A stretch of 64,000 nt of DNA from Synechocystis sp. PCC 6714 (GCF_000478825.2 NZ_CP007542.1:868001-932000), one strand, 5' to 3'; positions 7,650 to 17,376 are shown, counted from the stretch's first letter. The notes: generated by a model not told the origin, from the sequence alone. A program made the numbers and translations.

Positions 7650-8939
7650 CTAAGAACCAGTGCCTCCGGAAATAGTTTGTATCTGATTGAGAATACTATT
7701 TTCTTTGGTGCTGTATTTCAAAGAACGGGCCAAGGATAATGCTTGTTGATAGGCAGTTAAGGCCGCTCCGGGTTGCTGGGCATTGATATAAAGTTGGGCA
7801 ATTTTTTCGTAGGTAATCATCATGCCATAGTAGTTATAGGACTGCTGTTGTACCTGCAAAAGTTGTTTATAAATTTCCAAGGCATAGTTGGCTTGTTCGC
7901 TGAGCAGATATAGGTCCCCTAATTTATCCAAGGCGATCGCCGCCGTGCTCAGTTGGCGGATAGACCATGCCAAAGTATACGCCTTTTGATAGGTTTGGCT
8001 CGCATTTTCCGCCTGTTCCAATTCCAGATAATGATCGCCAATGGCAATTTGAATATCTGGTACTAACTCTGGTTTACCATCCTGCAATCTTCTTTGCACC
8101 AGTTGCTCTTTGATGCGAATGGCATTATTTGGCTGGGCAGATTGTTGGTAGATTTCCCCCAATTTTTGTAGGTAAATACCTTCGTAATAACTATTGCGGG
8201 CGTTGGTGGCCCGAGCTAAAAGGACTTCATAAACTTCGGCGGCGGCGGGGTAGTTAAATTTGGCTAGATATAATTCCCCCAGCAGGGAGAGGGCCTGGTT
8301 TTCCCGGCGATAATCCCCCTGTTGTTGGGCCTCTCGACGAATTTGTTCATAAACAGCGATCTCCGCATCCAGACTATGGAGTTGATCGTAGGCTTTGGCA
8401 AAGGCCGTTAACAGTTCCGGGCTCATGGCCTTGTCTTTGGTCAGGGAGAGTTGTAAATCCTCCAAACGCTGACCGATGGCCATTACATCTTGGTTGCGCC
8501 CTTGCTCCCAGGCGATCGCCCCAATACGTCCCAGAGCCTCAATTTCCGCCAAATCTCCCAACCGTTGTCGTCCTCGTAAACTGCGGTAACGCACCTCAAA
8601 AGCTTGGTCCCCCTGGCCCGCTTGATCCAAAACAAGCGCTTCTGCTTCCAATGCATCCACGGCTTCCTTCAATCGTCGCCGTTGCAAGGGAGTGAGGTTT
8701 TCTCCGGAAGGAATAAGGGGATCGGTGGGAAAAAGACTGGGGTCAAAGGGATTTTCACTGGGGCTGAGGGGCTCCGGAGTGATAGGGGGAGGAATATAGG
8801 GGGTACCCTGGGCTTGGACCGGAGCAATGTTTAGGGCACCACCAATCAAAGCGGCAAGCACAATTAACCAGAGCAGGGAAAAGCCGGATTTTGCTGGCAC
8901 AGACCATTGCCGACGGCCCAGGGATAGGGATGGATGCAT
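7650..8939 (-). CDS. Secreted tetratricopeptide-repeat protein
   Basis: Starting from ATG 8939 the protein has about 429 residues. It opens with a basic N-region and a hydrophobic signal sequence (FSLLWLIVLAALIGGALNIA) ending in an Ala-Gln-Ala site. A Pro-rich linker of about 40 residues follows, then helical TPR-type repeats to near the C-terminus, for example QALSLLGELYLAKFNYPAAA and IALDKLGDLYLLSEQANYAL. TPR arrays bind other proteins, and here the array would sit in the periplasm or on the lumen side. The frame is open further upstream to 9023, but that would bury the signal sequence and overlap the DUF3531 gene. The partner is unknown. Confidence 0.8.
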   Translation of the reverse strand: MHPSLSLGRRQWSVPAKSGFSLLWLIVLAALIGGALNIAPVQAQGTPYIPPPITPEPLSPSENPFDPSLFPTDPLIPSGENLTPLQRRRLKEAVDALEAEALVLDQAGQGDQAFEVRYRSLRGRQRLGDLAEIEALGRIGAIAWEQGRNQDVMAIGQRLEDLQLSLTKDKAMSPELLTAFAKAYDQLHSLDAEIAVYEQIRREAQQQGDYRRENQALSLLGELYLAKFNYPAAAEVYEVLLARATNARNSYYEGIYLQKLGEIYQQSAQPNNAIRIKEQLVQRRLQDGKPELVPDIQIAIGDHYLELEQAENASQTYQKAYTLAWSIRQLSTAAIALDKLGDLYLLSEQANYALEIYKQLLQVQQQSYNYYGMMITYEKIAQLYINAQQPGAALTAYQQALSLARSLKYSTKENSILNQIQTISGGTGS

Positions 8940-8967
8940 AGGGGAAAATAATCGGGACACGGGGAGC

Positions 8968-9432
8968 TTAATTCTGAGCAAAATCTTCGAACTGATCGAA
9001 ACGATCATCCTGGCGATCGCCAATGGGCCAGTCTTCGTTCACTCCCCCCACAATTAGACGCCGGATCGAGACGTAATCCAGGGAAAGCTGGTACAGCGCG
9101 TTGATCAACACGTCCAGGGCAATAAGATCACTAGTACCCAAATCAAACCAACAGCGACCCCAATGGTCTTGGTACTGAAAATCCGCCATATTGTGCATGG
9201 GGGCCATCATGGAACTAGAAAGACTAGCGCTGTCGTAGTCCAAGTAATTTAAATCTATGCCCGTGTCCTGTACCTGAAGATTTTCCGCATTGAAGCCCCC
9301 CAGTTTGCCCAAATAAAACCAGGAAGCAAACAGTTCTTCGACGTATTGTTGCTCCGCCGGAGAGGGATTAGTTTCAAATTCTAGCCAAATCCAAAAATCA
9401 AAGGGATTTACTTCCCGAAATTGCACTTCCAT
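8968..9432 (-). CDS. DUF3531 family protein
   Basis: This 154-residue acidic soluble protein is of the DUF3531 type, which is conserved in cyanobacteria and plastids. Characteristic stretches are MEVQFREVNPFDFWIWLEF, SWFYLGKLGGFNAENLQVQD and GRCWFDLGTSDLIALDVLIN. No catalytic motif or membrane segment is visible and no function is established. It lies 28 bases upstream of the TPR gene on the same strand, so the two may be co-transcribed. The start follows a purine-rich but weak ribosome-binding region. Confidence 0.78.
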   Translation of the reverse strand: MEVQFREVNPFDFWIWLEFETNPSPAEQQYVEELFASWFYLGKLGGFNAENLQVQDTGIDLNYLDYDSASLSSSMMAPMHNMADFQYQDHWGRCWFDLGTSDLIALDVLINALYQLSLDYVSIRRLIVGGVNEDWPIGDRQDDRFDQFEDFAQN

Positions 9433-9599
9433 AGGTTGGGGAGATTTTTAATTGGTAATGTGTGAATTTTTTAAGTACAAAAAAACGGAGAGAAACGGGC
9501 CCAATTGCGGCCCTGCAACGGCAAGTTTAGAAAAACTTCCGAGATTTAACCCAACGGAAGATCCGGGTAATCGAAGATGAAAAAAAGGTTAGATAGGAT

Positions 9600-10268
9600 T
9601 CAAATGTAGGGGGTGATGTCTTCTTTGCAGTCATCGGCCAGGTAGGACAGGGCCCGGAACCTTAGGCCAATTAGCTGTTCATAGAGGGGGTTAAGTTTGC
9701 AGAGGGGGGGAATATGGACAATTTTGTGCCCAAACAGTTTAACATCCCGCTCGAAGGGACATTGGGGGGGCACCAGATGACAAATGAAATGGGCTAAACG
9801 GGGGTCATGGATGGCCATGCCGTCTAGCCAATCCTTGACAGGGTGAAGTAGATCGGGATGGGGATGTTCCTCCATTTCAGTTCGATCGCCGTTGGGATCA
9901 CAGATGGTATGTTCCAATGACTCCAAAGCGTCAATTTTTATCCCGAGGGCTTGACTAAATTCCCGCAATAGTTGTCCTTCCACCGGAGAATAAAGACCGT
10001 CGGCGATCGCCACCAACACCGCTGTGCGGAGAAAATTTTCCGCTGTTTCCTTATCATTGCCCAAACCTTCCAATAATTCCGCCGGGGTAATGGTCTTGAA
10101 TAAAACTTCATCCTCTTTGTTGCCAAAACCCATCTCCTGGGTAAGGCCGGTAATCATTTGTTGCTCCGATTCACTGAAGTCCCCATCACTCCAGGCAATG
10201 GTCAACAATCCCCTCAACCAGGTGGAAATTTGGACATCGGTGTAACGGCTCTGGGTACGATTGGCCAT
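9600..10268 (-). CDS. TerB-like protein with Mo-nitrogenase C-terminal domain
   Basis: This 222-residue protein has two parts. Residues about 10-130 form a helical TerB-like (tellurite-resistance/DjlA) domain with the repeated WSDGDFSESEQQMI and IADGLYSPVEGQLL motifs, which carry conserved acidic residues. Residues about 138-222 match the Mo-dependent nitrogenase C-terminal domain: HPVKDWLDGMAIHDPRLAHF, then PPQCPFERDVKLFGH and PPLCKLNPLYEQLIGLRFRA. Despite the domain name, this family is widespread in non-diazotrophic cyanobacteria and no nitrogenase gene is nearby. The role is unknown. The conserved Cys residues in CPFERD and PPLCKLNP could bind a metal. Confidence 0.78.
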   Translation of the reverse strand: MANRTQSRYTDVQISTWLRGLLTIAWSDGDFSESEQQMITGLTQEMGFGNKEDEVLFKTITPAELLEGLGNDKETAENFLRTAVLVAIADGLYSPVEGQLLREFSQALGIKIDALESLEHTICDPNGDRTEMEEHPHPDLLHPVKDWLDGMAIHDPRLAHFICHLVPPQCPFERDVKLFGHKIVHIPPLCKLNPLYEQLIGLRFRALSYLADDCKEDITPYI

Positions 10269-10409
10269 GATTTTTCCCGGGACAATTATTCGATAATCAA
10301 AGACTTAATCAATCTCTAACTGAAGTGTAGCTTAGAATACGGAGCCCCTTACCCTACTTTTCTAAGCTAAAAGAAAGCTAATTTGCGCCCTCCACCTCCC
10401 CTTGGTCCC

Positions 10410-11495
10410 ATGCCCCCTCTGCAGCTCCTCCGCTCCCTTTCCGCCCTACCGGACATTAATCCAGTGGTGGATTTTCCGGCCCCCAATCCGGCCCCGAAAT
10501 CGACGGTGGGGGGGGATGCTTTCCCCAGTGTCTATTCCACCTTGGCTCCCCATGCCCTGACCAACTTGGTGTTTAAGCATTACGACATTGAAGTGCCCAA
10601 GGGGTGTCGGTTTTGGCATCGGGGTCTGAGCGATGTTTATTTGGTGGAAACCCTAGCGGACGACTATATTTTGCGTATTTCCCACCAACATTGGCGCACG
10701 GAAAGTGAAATTCAGTTTGAGTTGGATTTGCTCAACTTTTTAGCGGATCGGGATGTGCCGGTGGCGGCCCCCCTAAGGCATCGGGATGGAGGTTATGCCC
10801 TGGAGATTAATGCCCCGGAAGGTAAACGTTATGCCAGTTTGTTTCCCTATGCCCCCGGTGGCGTGGCGATCGGTGATTTGAATAAAACCCAAGGATTTTT
10901 GTTGGGGGAAATGCTGGCCCAACTGCATCAAACGGCCCAACGGTTCAAACCTTCTGCCCACCGTCCTCCCCTCACCCTCAGCTATTTGCTGGACGATTCC
11001 CTCCATGTTATTGCTCCTTTTCTACACCACCGACTGGAGGAATGGCGCTGTCTGATCGACATTTCTATGGCTATCAAAACCCAGCTAAAAACTATTCCCA
11101 CCCACGTCCCCTATTGGACCATTTGTTGGGGAGATCCCCATAGCGGCAATGTGCATTTCACCGCCGAAGATCAGATGATGCTGTTCGACTTTGACCAATG
11201 TGGGATGGGCTGGCGGGCCTTCGACATTGCCAAATTTCTTCAGGTTTCTATGCAATCTGGCCTGGGGCGCAACATTCGGGACGCTTTTTTAAGCGGATAT
11301 AACTCCATTGCTCCCCTGACTGTTTTGGAAGAAAACTGCCTCCAGGCTTTAACCCAAACAGCTTTTATTTGGTCCTGGGCTATCCATGTGCAAACGCTGA
11401 AGTTATCGGACTATAGTCGGCTCCACAGTGGCTACTTCAAGCGAAGATTAGAGACATTGCAACAGTTGGGTTCGACGGATTGGCAATTGTTTTAA
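10410..11495 (+). CDS. APH-fold phosphotransferase (homoserine kinase II-like)
   Basis: A protein of about 361 residues with the aminoglycoside-phosphotransferase/protein-kinase-like fold. The N-lobe contains GLSDVYLVETLADDYILRIS with the ATP-binding region. The catalytic loop ICWGDPHSGNVHF is the family's HGDxHxxN motif with Trp-Gly in place of His-Gly. The metal-binding MLFDFDQCGMGWRAFDIAKF follows. Relatives phosphorylate choline, homoserine or aminoglycosides, and the substrate is not predictable here. I prefer ATG 10410. A TTG nine codons earlier is possible. Confidence 0.82.
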   Translation: MPPLQLLRSLSALPDINPVVDFPAPNPAPKSTVGGDAFPSVYSTLAPHALTNLVFKHYDIEVPKGCRFWHRGLSDVYLVETLADDYILRISHQHWRTESEIQFELDLLNFLADRDVPVAAPLRHRDGGYALEINAPEGKRYASLFPYAPGGVAIGDLNKTQGFLLGEMLAQLHQTAQRFKPSAHRPPLTLSYLLDDSLHVIAPFLHHRLEEWRCLIDISMAIKTQLKTIPTHVPYWTICWGDPHSGNVHFTAEDQMMLFDFDQCGMGWRAFDIAKFLQVSMQSGLGRNIRDAFLSGYNSIAPLTVLEENCLQALTQTAFIWSWAIHVQTLKLSDYSRLHSGYFKRRLETLQQLGSTDWQLF

Positions 11496-11832
11496 CTGAT
11501 ACGAGCGGGAATTCCCCTTCCTCGCATGTAGGTTTACGGCGATAAGCAGAGAGAGGATGAAAGCGAGTCTGACTTCTGCTGGGATAGAACAGTCTTGAGC
11601 ACGTCTCCCTAAGCGAAAACCAAGCTAAACAGGCAGTGTTGCAAGAAAAAGTTTGTGGCCTTCGGAATGAGGGTTTTCCGCCTATCGCCAGAATGTAAGA
11701 CCTGCTGTTTTTCGGAATAGAGAGCAGTTCTTTGGGTAGGAAATTCCTTCCTCGCTTTAGCAGGGAGGAGTAAGTTCACCATGGTTTCCCCCCAAAGCCT
11801 TAAGGGGGGATTTACAACTTGATTTGTTGACT
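11496..11832. other. 337-base gap with possible IS200/IS605 right-end relic
   Basis: No convincing gene is present. The part at about 11745-11785 contains a Pyr-rich arm, CTCGCTTTAGCAGGGAGGAG, followed by GTAAGTTCAC. This resembles the hairpin and cleavage region at the right end of IS200/IS605 elements. The preceding bases carry short open stretches that could be the decayed end of a TnpB gene, but I cannot establish homology. A second hairpin (CCCCCC at 11788-11793 with GGGGGG at 11804-11809) lies just past the end of cmpD and could weakly terminate that operon, although the T-tract is missing. Confidence 0.3.
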
Positions 11833-12687
11833 CTAAGCCACATCGTCGTGGGCGAAACGGTTATAGAGAAAATCGAGGGCGTAGTTCCGTAACTGATAAT
11901 AGGTGGGGTCTTCCATGATGCGGTCCCGGTCCCTCGGCCGAGGAAAAGGAATGGTCATAATTTCCCCAATGTTGGCATGGGGCCCATTGGTCATCATCAC
12001 TAGGCGATCGGCTAGGAATAAAGCTTCGTCAATGTCGTGGGTGATCATTAACACTGTGCAGCGGTGCTCATTCCAAATTTGCAGTAACTCTTCCTGCAAT
12101 TCCTCCTTGGTGATGGCATCCAACGCTCCGAAGGGTTCGTCCAAAATTAGTACCTGGGGACGAATGGCCAGGGCCCGGGCAATGGAAACCCGTTGCTTCA
12201 TGCCGCCGGAGATCTGCCCCGGTTTTTTGTCCATGGCATCGGTTAATCCCACCATGGCTAAATGGTCCTTGGCGATCGCCCGCTTTTCCGCTTCTGTTTT
12301 CTGGGGGTGCACTGCATCGACAGCAATGTAAACGTTTTCCAAGGCGCTTAACCAGGGTAAGAGGGCGTAATTTTGGAACACCACCATGCGATCGGGGCCG
12401 GGCTCACTGATCACTTTACCGCCGACCTGGACCACCCCTGCGGTGGGTTGGGAAAAACCAGACACCATATTAAGTAGGGTGGATTTGCCGCAACCGGAGT
12501 GGCCGATCACACAGATAAATTCCCCTTCATTGACGCTGAGATTGACATTTTCCAGGACTGTATAGGGGCCTTTGGTGGTGGCGTAAACTTTAGAAACGTT
12601 TTCAATGGTGATAAAGGAATGGTACTGGTTGGGCTGTGCGCTCTGGAAGGATGGATCCATGGAAGTTTGGGAAATGGTGGTTTGCAT
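11833..12687 (-). CDS. cmpD: Bicarbonate ABC transporter ATPase CmpD
   Basis: This 284-residue ABC ATPase is of the nitrate/bicarbonate/taurine subfamily. It has Walker A GHSGCGKST, the Q-loop VVFQNYALLPWL, signature ISGGMKQRVSIARAL, Walker B VLILDEPFGALD and the H-loop MITHDIDEALFLADR. A non-conserved leader of about 25 residues precedes the domain. It is the last gene of the cmpABCD operon, 117 bases downstream of cmpC. CmpD pairs with the ATPase half of CmpC to power bicarbonate import at the plasma membrane. NrtD of the nitrate transporter is nearly indistinguishable, so the cmp assignment rests on cmpA and the adjacent cmpR. Confidence 0.85.
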   Translation of the reverse strand: MQTTISQTSMDPSFQSAQPNQYHSFITIENVSKVYATTKGPYTVLENVNLSVNEGEFICVIGHSGCGKSTLLNMVSGFSQPTAGVVQVGGKVISEPGPDRMVVFQNYALLPWLSALENVYIAVDAVHPQKTEAEKRAIAKDHLAMVGLTDAMDKKPGQISGGMKQRVSIARALAIRPQVLILDEPFGALDAITKEELQEELLQIWNEHRCTVLMITHDIDEALFLADRLVMMTNGPHANIGEIMTIPFPRPRDRDRIMEDPTYYQLRNYALDFLYNRFAHDDVA

Positions 12688-12804
12688 GGCGTAATCTCGG
12701 TAAACAGAAGCTAATTAGTGATCTGAAAAGTCTTCAATGGCCCCAAGCTGCGGTGGCACTGGTTCGACGGAGGGCATTTTCATTGTCCTCATAACAGCCC
12801 TGAG

Positions 12805-14829
12805 CTAGGCGGCGATGGGGGGATAACTGGGATTGCTGAGGTGGACTTCGGCAATGGTGAAGTTGTTATGAATAGCGGTGTGATTGAGGTAGGCAATGGG
12901 GTCATCGGCGTTAAATATTTCCCCGTCAAAAAGGGCGATCGGTTGCCGTTGATAATTCACTTCGTAGCCCAATTCCCGGGCGGCGGTGCTAAATACCCCC
13001 ACTCGACAGACCCGCTCCAAAATTTCCACCCAGTTGCGGGGAAAGGGAATCTCGCCCCAGCGGGCCATTTGGGTCATCATCCAAAGATGTTCGGTGCGGA
13101 TGGGACGATTGACTTGATCGCCAAAGAAAAGATGGTGGGCATAATCCACGGGGTTACCGAGGCTACAGGTGCGCCCTTCCGGATCGCCCAGGTGAATGTA
13201 ATCAATATTAGTGCTGAGGTATTGACGACCCGCCAGCAATGCCCGAATTTCTGGTTCATGGTTGGGATCGGCGCAGTAGGCACAGGCTTCCAACAGGGCT
13301 TTAACCAAAGCGACGTGGGTATTGGGGTAGGCGATCGCCCAATCTTCCTTGACTCCCAAAACCTTGCCAGGGTGATTCTGCCAAATTTCCAAATCGGTGG
13401 CAATGCTAAAGCCCACCCCCTCCATGGAGGCCCGGAGATTCCAGGGTTCGCTGACACAATAGCCGTCAATGCTCCCGGCTTTCAGATCTGCCACCATCTG
13501 GGCGGGGGGAATGGTTTTTAAGGTTACGTCCCGATCCGGGTCAATGTTGTGGGCGGCCAACCAATAGCGCAACAGTAGATTGTGCATAGAAGAAGGATGC
13601 ACCATGCCCAGGGTATGGCGGGCACGCAGTGTGCCTTCGGCATCGCCATCGGAGGTCAGCAATAGTTGGCGAAAGTCCTCAGCGGTATAAATGCCCTGGT
13701 CGTACAATTTTCGACTGAGGGTGATGGCGTTACCGTTGCGGGTCATGGTCAAAGCGCTCACTACGGGAATAGATTGTTCCCGATAACCCCCTGTGGTTAA
13801 CCAGGTGGGCATCCCGGCCGGCATTTGGGCCGCATCCAAATGGCCTCCGGCAATGCCGTCTACAATGCCCCGCCAACTGGTTTCCCGCACTAGGCTGACC
13901 TCATCCAACCCATGTTTGGCGAAAAATCCCTTTTCCTGGGCCACCACCAGGGGCGCACAGGCCACCAAGGGCACATAGCCCAATTCCAAATTGACCTTTT
14001 CCAATCCATGCCTGGCGATCGCCGTGGTTTTTTTCGCCCGTAACTTTTTAATCCGTTTTTGTTGATTGAGGAAGTAAATAATTTCACTGCGGAGGCTGTA
14101 ATAACTGGGATGTTCCACCACTTCCATACGTTTGCGGGGGCGGGGAATATCCACATCCAAAATGCCACCAATATTCGATTCGGGGCCATTGGTTAGCATC
14201 ACAATCCGATCCGAGAGCAACACTGCTTCGTCCACATCGTGGGTAACCATTACCGCCGTGACTTGATACTGTTCACAAATTCGCATTAATTGTTCCTGCA
14301 AATTGCCCCTGGTCAATGCATCCAGCGCCCCAAAGGGTTCATCCAGTAACAATAATTTGGGTCGAATGGCCAAAGCCCTGGCGATCGCCACCCGTTGCTT
14401 CATGCCCCCGGACAATTCACCGGGCCGTTTATCCACCGCATGACCTAGACCCACCAAATTAATATGTTCTTCGACAATGGCCTTTCGTTCCGCCGCCGAT
14501 GCCCCCTTCATTACCTCATCCACCGCCAGCGCAATATTTTGCTTAACCGTCAACCAGGGCAGAAGAGAATAATTTTGGAAAATTACCATTTTATCCGGGC
14601 CGGGTTGGCTGATCCGCTTACCTTCCAGGGTAACAATGCCTTCACTGGGTAAATCTAACCCCGCAATCATATTAAGCAAAGTTGACTTACCACAGCCGGA
14701 GTGGCCAATGAGGGAAACAAATTCCCCCTTTTTAATTTCTAAATTGATCCCTTTAAGGGCGATGTATTCACCGCCATTGCTGAGGGAAAAAACCTTATCA
14801 ATTTGCTCAACTGCAACAAAAACACCCAT
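12805..14829 (-). CDS. cmpC: CmpC: ATPase fused to a substrate-binding domain
   Basis: A protein of about 674 residues with two domains. Residues 1-265 form an ABC ATPase with GHSGCGKST, LSGGMKQRVAIARALA, LLLLDEPFGALD and VTHDVDEAV. After a basic linker, residues about 280-660 are a cytoplasmic homologue of the CmpA solute-binding protein (GYVPLVACAPLVVAQEKGFF, then GSIDGYCVSEPWNLRASMEG). This fusion is unique to the NrtC/CmpC family, where the extra domain is thought to sense cytoplasmic substrate and regulate transport. ATG 14829 is preferred because it gives MGVFVAVEQIDKVF. The frame extends six codons further to 14847. It lies between cmpB and cmpD. Confidence 0.88.
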   Translation of the reverse strand: MGVFVAVEQIDKVFSLSNGGEYIALKGINLEIKKGEFVSLIGHSGCGKSTLLNMIAGLDLPSEGIVTLEGKRISQPGPDKMVIFQNYSLLPWLTVKQNIALAVDEVMKGASAAERKAIVEEHINLVGLGHAVDKRPGELSGGMKQRVAIARALAIRPKLLLLDEPFGALDALTRGNLQEQLMRICEQYQVTAVMVTHDVDEAVLLSDRIVMLTNGPESNIGGILDVDIPRPRKRMEVVEHPSYYSLRSEIIYFLNQQKRIKKLRAKKTTAIARHGLEKVNLELGYVPLVACAPLVVAQEKGFFAKHGLDEVSLVRETSWRGIVDGIAGGHLDAAQMPAGMPTWLTTGGYREQSIPVVSALTMTRNGNAITLSRKLYDQGIYTAEDFRQLLLTSDGDAEGTLRARHTLGMVHPSSMHNLLLRYWLAAHNIDPDRDVTLKTIPPAQMVADLKAGSIDGYCVSEPWNLRASMEGVGFSIATDLEIWQNHPGKVLGVKEDWAIAYPNTHVALVKALLEACAYCADPNHEPEIRALLAGRQYLSTNIDYIHLGDPEGRTCSLGNPVDYAHHLFFGDQVNRPIRTEHLWMMTQMARWGEIPFPRNWVEILERVCRVGVFSTAARELGYEVNYQRQPIALFDGEIFNADDPIAYLNHTAIHNNFTIAEVHLSNPSYPPIAA

Positions 14830-14948
14830 GACTTTGTCTCCAATCAATATTCAATAATCAAAAATCTCTGACCACAACTGTAATAGTTGGTATTACCTTC
14901 AAAGAAATGGGTTAATCTATTTCACCCAATTATCACTGTGGCCATCAT

Positions 14949-15779
14949 CTAATCCCGCACAATTAAAGTTTGTAACCAAGCCATAAAGCGGTCAAGAATT
15001 AGACCAATAGCTCCGATGTAAATCAACGCCAGAATGATGTCGCTAATGTAATTATTTTGGTAAGAATCCCAGATGAAGAAACCAATACCGACAATGCCAG
15101 ACATAACAATTTCCGCCGCAATAATTGCCAACCAAGCCAAACCAATGGCAATGCGTAAACCAGTGAAAATGTAGGGTAAGGCTGACGGAATTAAGATTTT
15201 GAAGAAAAATTTATTCGGTGATAGGCGCAGGACCTTACGCACATTAATGTAGTCCTGGGGAATTTGTTGAACTCCCACCGCTGTATTAATTAAAATTGGC
15301 CATACTGCGGTGATAAAAATAACGAATAATGCCGCTGGTTGATTCTGCTGGAGAGCGGCTAAAGCTAGGGGAACCCAAGCTAGGGGAGGAACGGTACGCA
15401 AAAACTGAAATAGTGGATCCAGAGCTTTATTAAGAAAGACATTCAGTCCTACCAAAATCCCCAAACTGATGCCCACGATGGCAGCTAAACTATAGCCAAT
15501 TAAAACCCGTTGCAAACTGGCCATAGCTTGCCAAAATAGACCGACATCGGTGCCTCCCCGGTTAAAAAAGGGATACATTAAATAAACCCGAGTCCGTTCA
15601 TTAGTAATTAAATCCGTAGGAGGAGGCAGTTTAATTAAGCCAATGACCGATGCTAATTGCCAAACTAAAAGAAAACCTAAAATACCCACAATGGGAGGAA
15701 TAATATTGTCCTCATATTTGCGCCAAATTTTATTGAAATTGTTATTTGCAGGGCGGGATTTTCTGACGCTGATAGTCAT
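14949..15779 (-). CDS. cmpB: Bicarbonate ABC transporter permease CmpB
   Basis: This 276-residue inner-membrane permease has about six hydrophobic helices. It carries the ABC-permease cytoplasmic loop near residues 175-200 (DYINVRKVLRLSPNKFFFKI). It belongs to the NrtB/CmpB/TauC permease family. The first hydrophobic helix is at about residues 30-50 (PIVGILGFLLVWQLASVIGL), after a basic N-terminus that starts at ATG 15777-15779. It sits 59 bases after cmpA and 119 bases before cmpC, in a four-gene operon. It forms the membrane channel for bicarbonate uptake with CmpC and CmpD. Confidence 0.87.
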   Translation of the reverse strand: MTISVRKSRPANNNFNKIWRKYEDNIIPPIVGILGFLLVWQLASVIGLIKLPPPTDLITNERTRVYLMYPFFNRGGTDVGLFWQAMASLQRVLIGYSLAAIVGISLGILVGLNVFLNKALDPLFQFLRTVPPLAWVPLALAALQQNQPAALFVIFITAVWPILINTAVGVQQIPQDYINVRKVLRLSPNKFFFKILIPSALPYIFTGLRIAIGLAWLAIIAAEIVMSGIVGIGFFIWDSYQNNYISDIILALIYIGAIGLILDRFMAWLQTLIVRD

Positions 15780-15838
15780 TTTAGTTCCTCAAGGTAAATA
15801 GTTTATTGTCCGATAATTGAGCAAGCTAATTAAAAGCT

Positions 15839-17200
15839 TTAGGCGAGTTTTTTGATTTTCAAGCTATCTAAATAAGCTTTAGGATTGGCGGGATCAAAAG
15901 TTATTCCATCAAAGAAGGTTTCCACCCCACGGGAATCACTGGTGGGAATATCCGCTGCTGCTATGCCCCCTTCCTGGGCCGCTTCTTTCCATAGATCAGA
16001 ACGATTTACTTTGTCGATCAAAGCCTGGGCCGTATCCAGGGTATTTTGTGGCAGGAAGCCCCAGCGCACACTTTCGGTTAAGAACCATAAATCAAGGCTC
16101 TTATAGGGATAGGAAACATTGCCTTTATCGGTTTTCCAATATTGGACGGCTTTTTTGTAATCATTGATATCCGGTTTGCCATCTCCCATGACATAATTGC
16201 CCATTAACATTGGCTCTAAAATGGTGGCGGGCACGTTAAAGTATTGGGCACCGGAAACAATTTGGGCCAATTCAGCTCGGTTGCTCTGTTGGTCACACCA
16301 CTGTTGGGCTTCCATCACTCCCTTAAGTAAGGCTTTAGTAGCTTTAGGATTTTGATCTACCCAGTCGGCCCGGATGGCGAGGTATTCTTCCGGGTGGGAA
16401 GGCCAAATTTCAGCGGTGATGGCGGCCATAAAACCAATCTCGTCTTTGACAATCCTGGCGGGCCAAGGGTCTCCGGTGCTGAAGCCGTCCATGGAACCGG
16501 TTTTCATGTTGGCCACGGTTTGGGCGGCCGGTACGGTCAGCAGACTGACTTCGGTGTCGGGATCAATGCCCCCAGCGGCCAGCCAGTAACGGATCCAAAA
16601 GTCCTGGTTTACTTTGGGGAAAGTGTAGGCGGCCCGGAAAGGAGTTCCCGCGGCTTTTAGACCAGTGATGTAATCTTTGGCTTTACTGGTGTCTAAACCG
16701 ATGTTTTTCCCAGTCTGATTTTTGGCGATCGCAATGCCGTTGCCCTGGGTACAAAGCATGGCCAACACATACATGGGGACTTTGACATTATTTTTAGTGA
16801 TTAATCCTTCACTAATTAGATAGGGCATGGGCATTTGCCACTGGCCCCCATCAATGCCCCCCCCAGCGGAACCAATTTCCACGTTATCCCGAGCAGCTCC
16901 CCAGTTGGCCTGTTTGGAAATTTCCACGTCTGCCATGCCATATTTGGCAAAAAAGCCCTTTTCTTTGGCAATAATCAGGGGTACCGACTCAAAAATGGGG
17001 ATAAAGCCTAATTTGACTGCGGTGGTTTCCGGGGTGGTTTCTGGGGTCAATGCAGTTGGGGTGGTACCTGGAGATGGACTGGCGGTACTTCCCGCTCCCG
17101 TTGTATCGGGGGGATTGCCCATGCAACCTTTCAGAAATAAAGCCCCTGTGGCAGAGGCTGCGGAGGTGATTAGGAATTTGCGTCGATTGAGAGAACCCAT
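15839..17200 (-). CDS. cmpA: Bicarbonate-binding lipoprotein CmpA
   Basis: This 453-residue solute-binding protein has a Tat-like and lipoprotein signal (RRKFL near the N-terminus and lipobox LFLKGC with Cys26). A Ser/Thr/Pro linker follows, then the NrtA/CmpA fold. Residues that separate the two substrates favour CmpA. The segment [14 protein letters not shown] has Gln199, where nitrate-binding NrtA has a THD-type His, and [12 protein letters not shown] has Glu272 where NrtA has Lys. These comparisons are from my memory of the published CmpA and NrtA structures. The gene heads cmpABCD and is divergent from a CmpR-like regulator. Low-CO2 induction is expected from that family. NrtA is the alternative. 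Confidence 0.82.
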   Translation of the reverse strand: MGSLNRRKFLITSAASATGALFLKGCMGNPPDTTGAGSTASPSPGTTPTALTPETTPETTAVKLGFIPIFESVPLIIAKEKGFFAKYGMADVEISKQANWGAARDNVEIGSAGGGIDGGQWQMPMPYLISEGLITKNNVKVPMYVLAMLCTQGNGIAIAKNQTGKNIGLDTSKAKDYITGLKAAGTPFRAAYTFPKVNQDFWIRYWLAAGGIDPDTEVSLLTVPAAQTVANMKTGSMDGFSTGDPWPARIVKDEIGFMAAITAEIWPSHPEEYLAIRADWVDQNPKATKALLKGVMEAQQWCDQQSNRAELAQIVSGAQYFNVPATILEPMLMGNYVMGDGKPDINDYKKAVQYWKTDKGNVSYPYKSLDLWFLTESVRWGFLPQNTLDTAQALIDKVNRSDLWKEAAQEGGIAAADIPTSDSRGVETFFDGITFDPANPKAYLDSLKIKKLA

Positions 17201-17376
17201 AATTTTGATTGATATTTTCTATGAAAAAAGGCAGACAGAATATGGTGATAAGCGCCATGGATATCCCTGGTTCACAGAAGAGCACTGGGGCTCCTAGGCT
17301 AGGTAAACCAGAGGACGCTTGAGACTGTCTGCCCGAGGACAATGACTAATCCAAGGGGACTTGAATGTTTAGATTA

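Noticed and set aside
12841-13521. A 226-residue plus-strand frame inside cmpC
   Set aside because: It is the shadow of the CmpA-like domain of cmpC on the other strand, with no domain of its own.
11833-17200. Initial reading of the transporter operon as nrtABCD
   Set aside because: Substrate-site residues, the CmpR-like neighbour and the absence of a nitrate reductase gene favour cmp.
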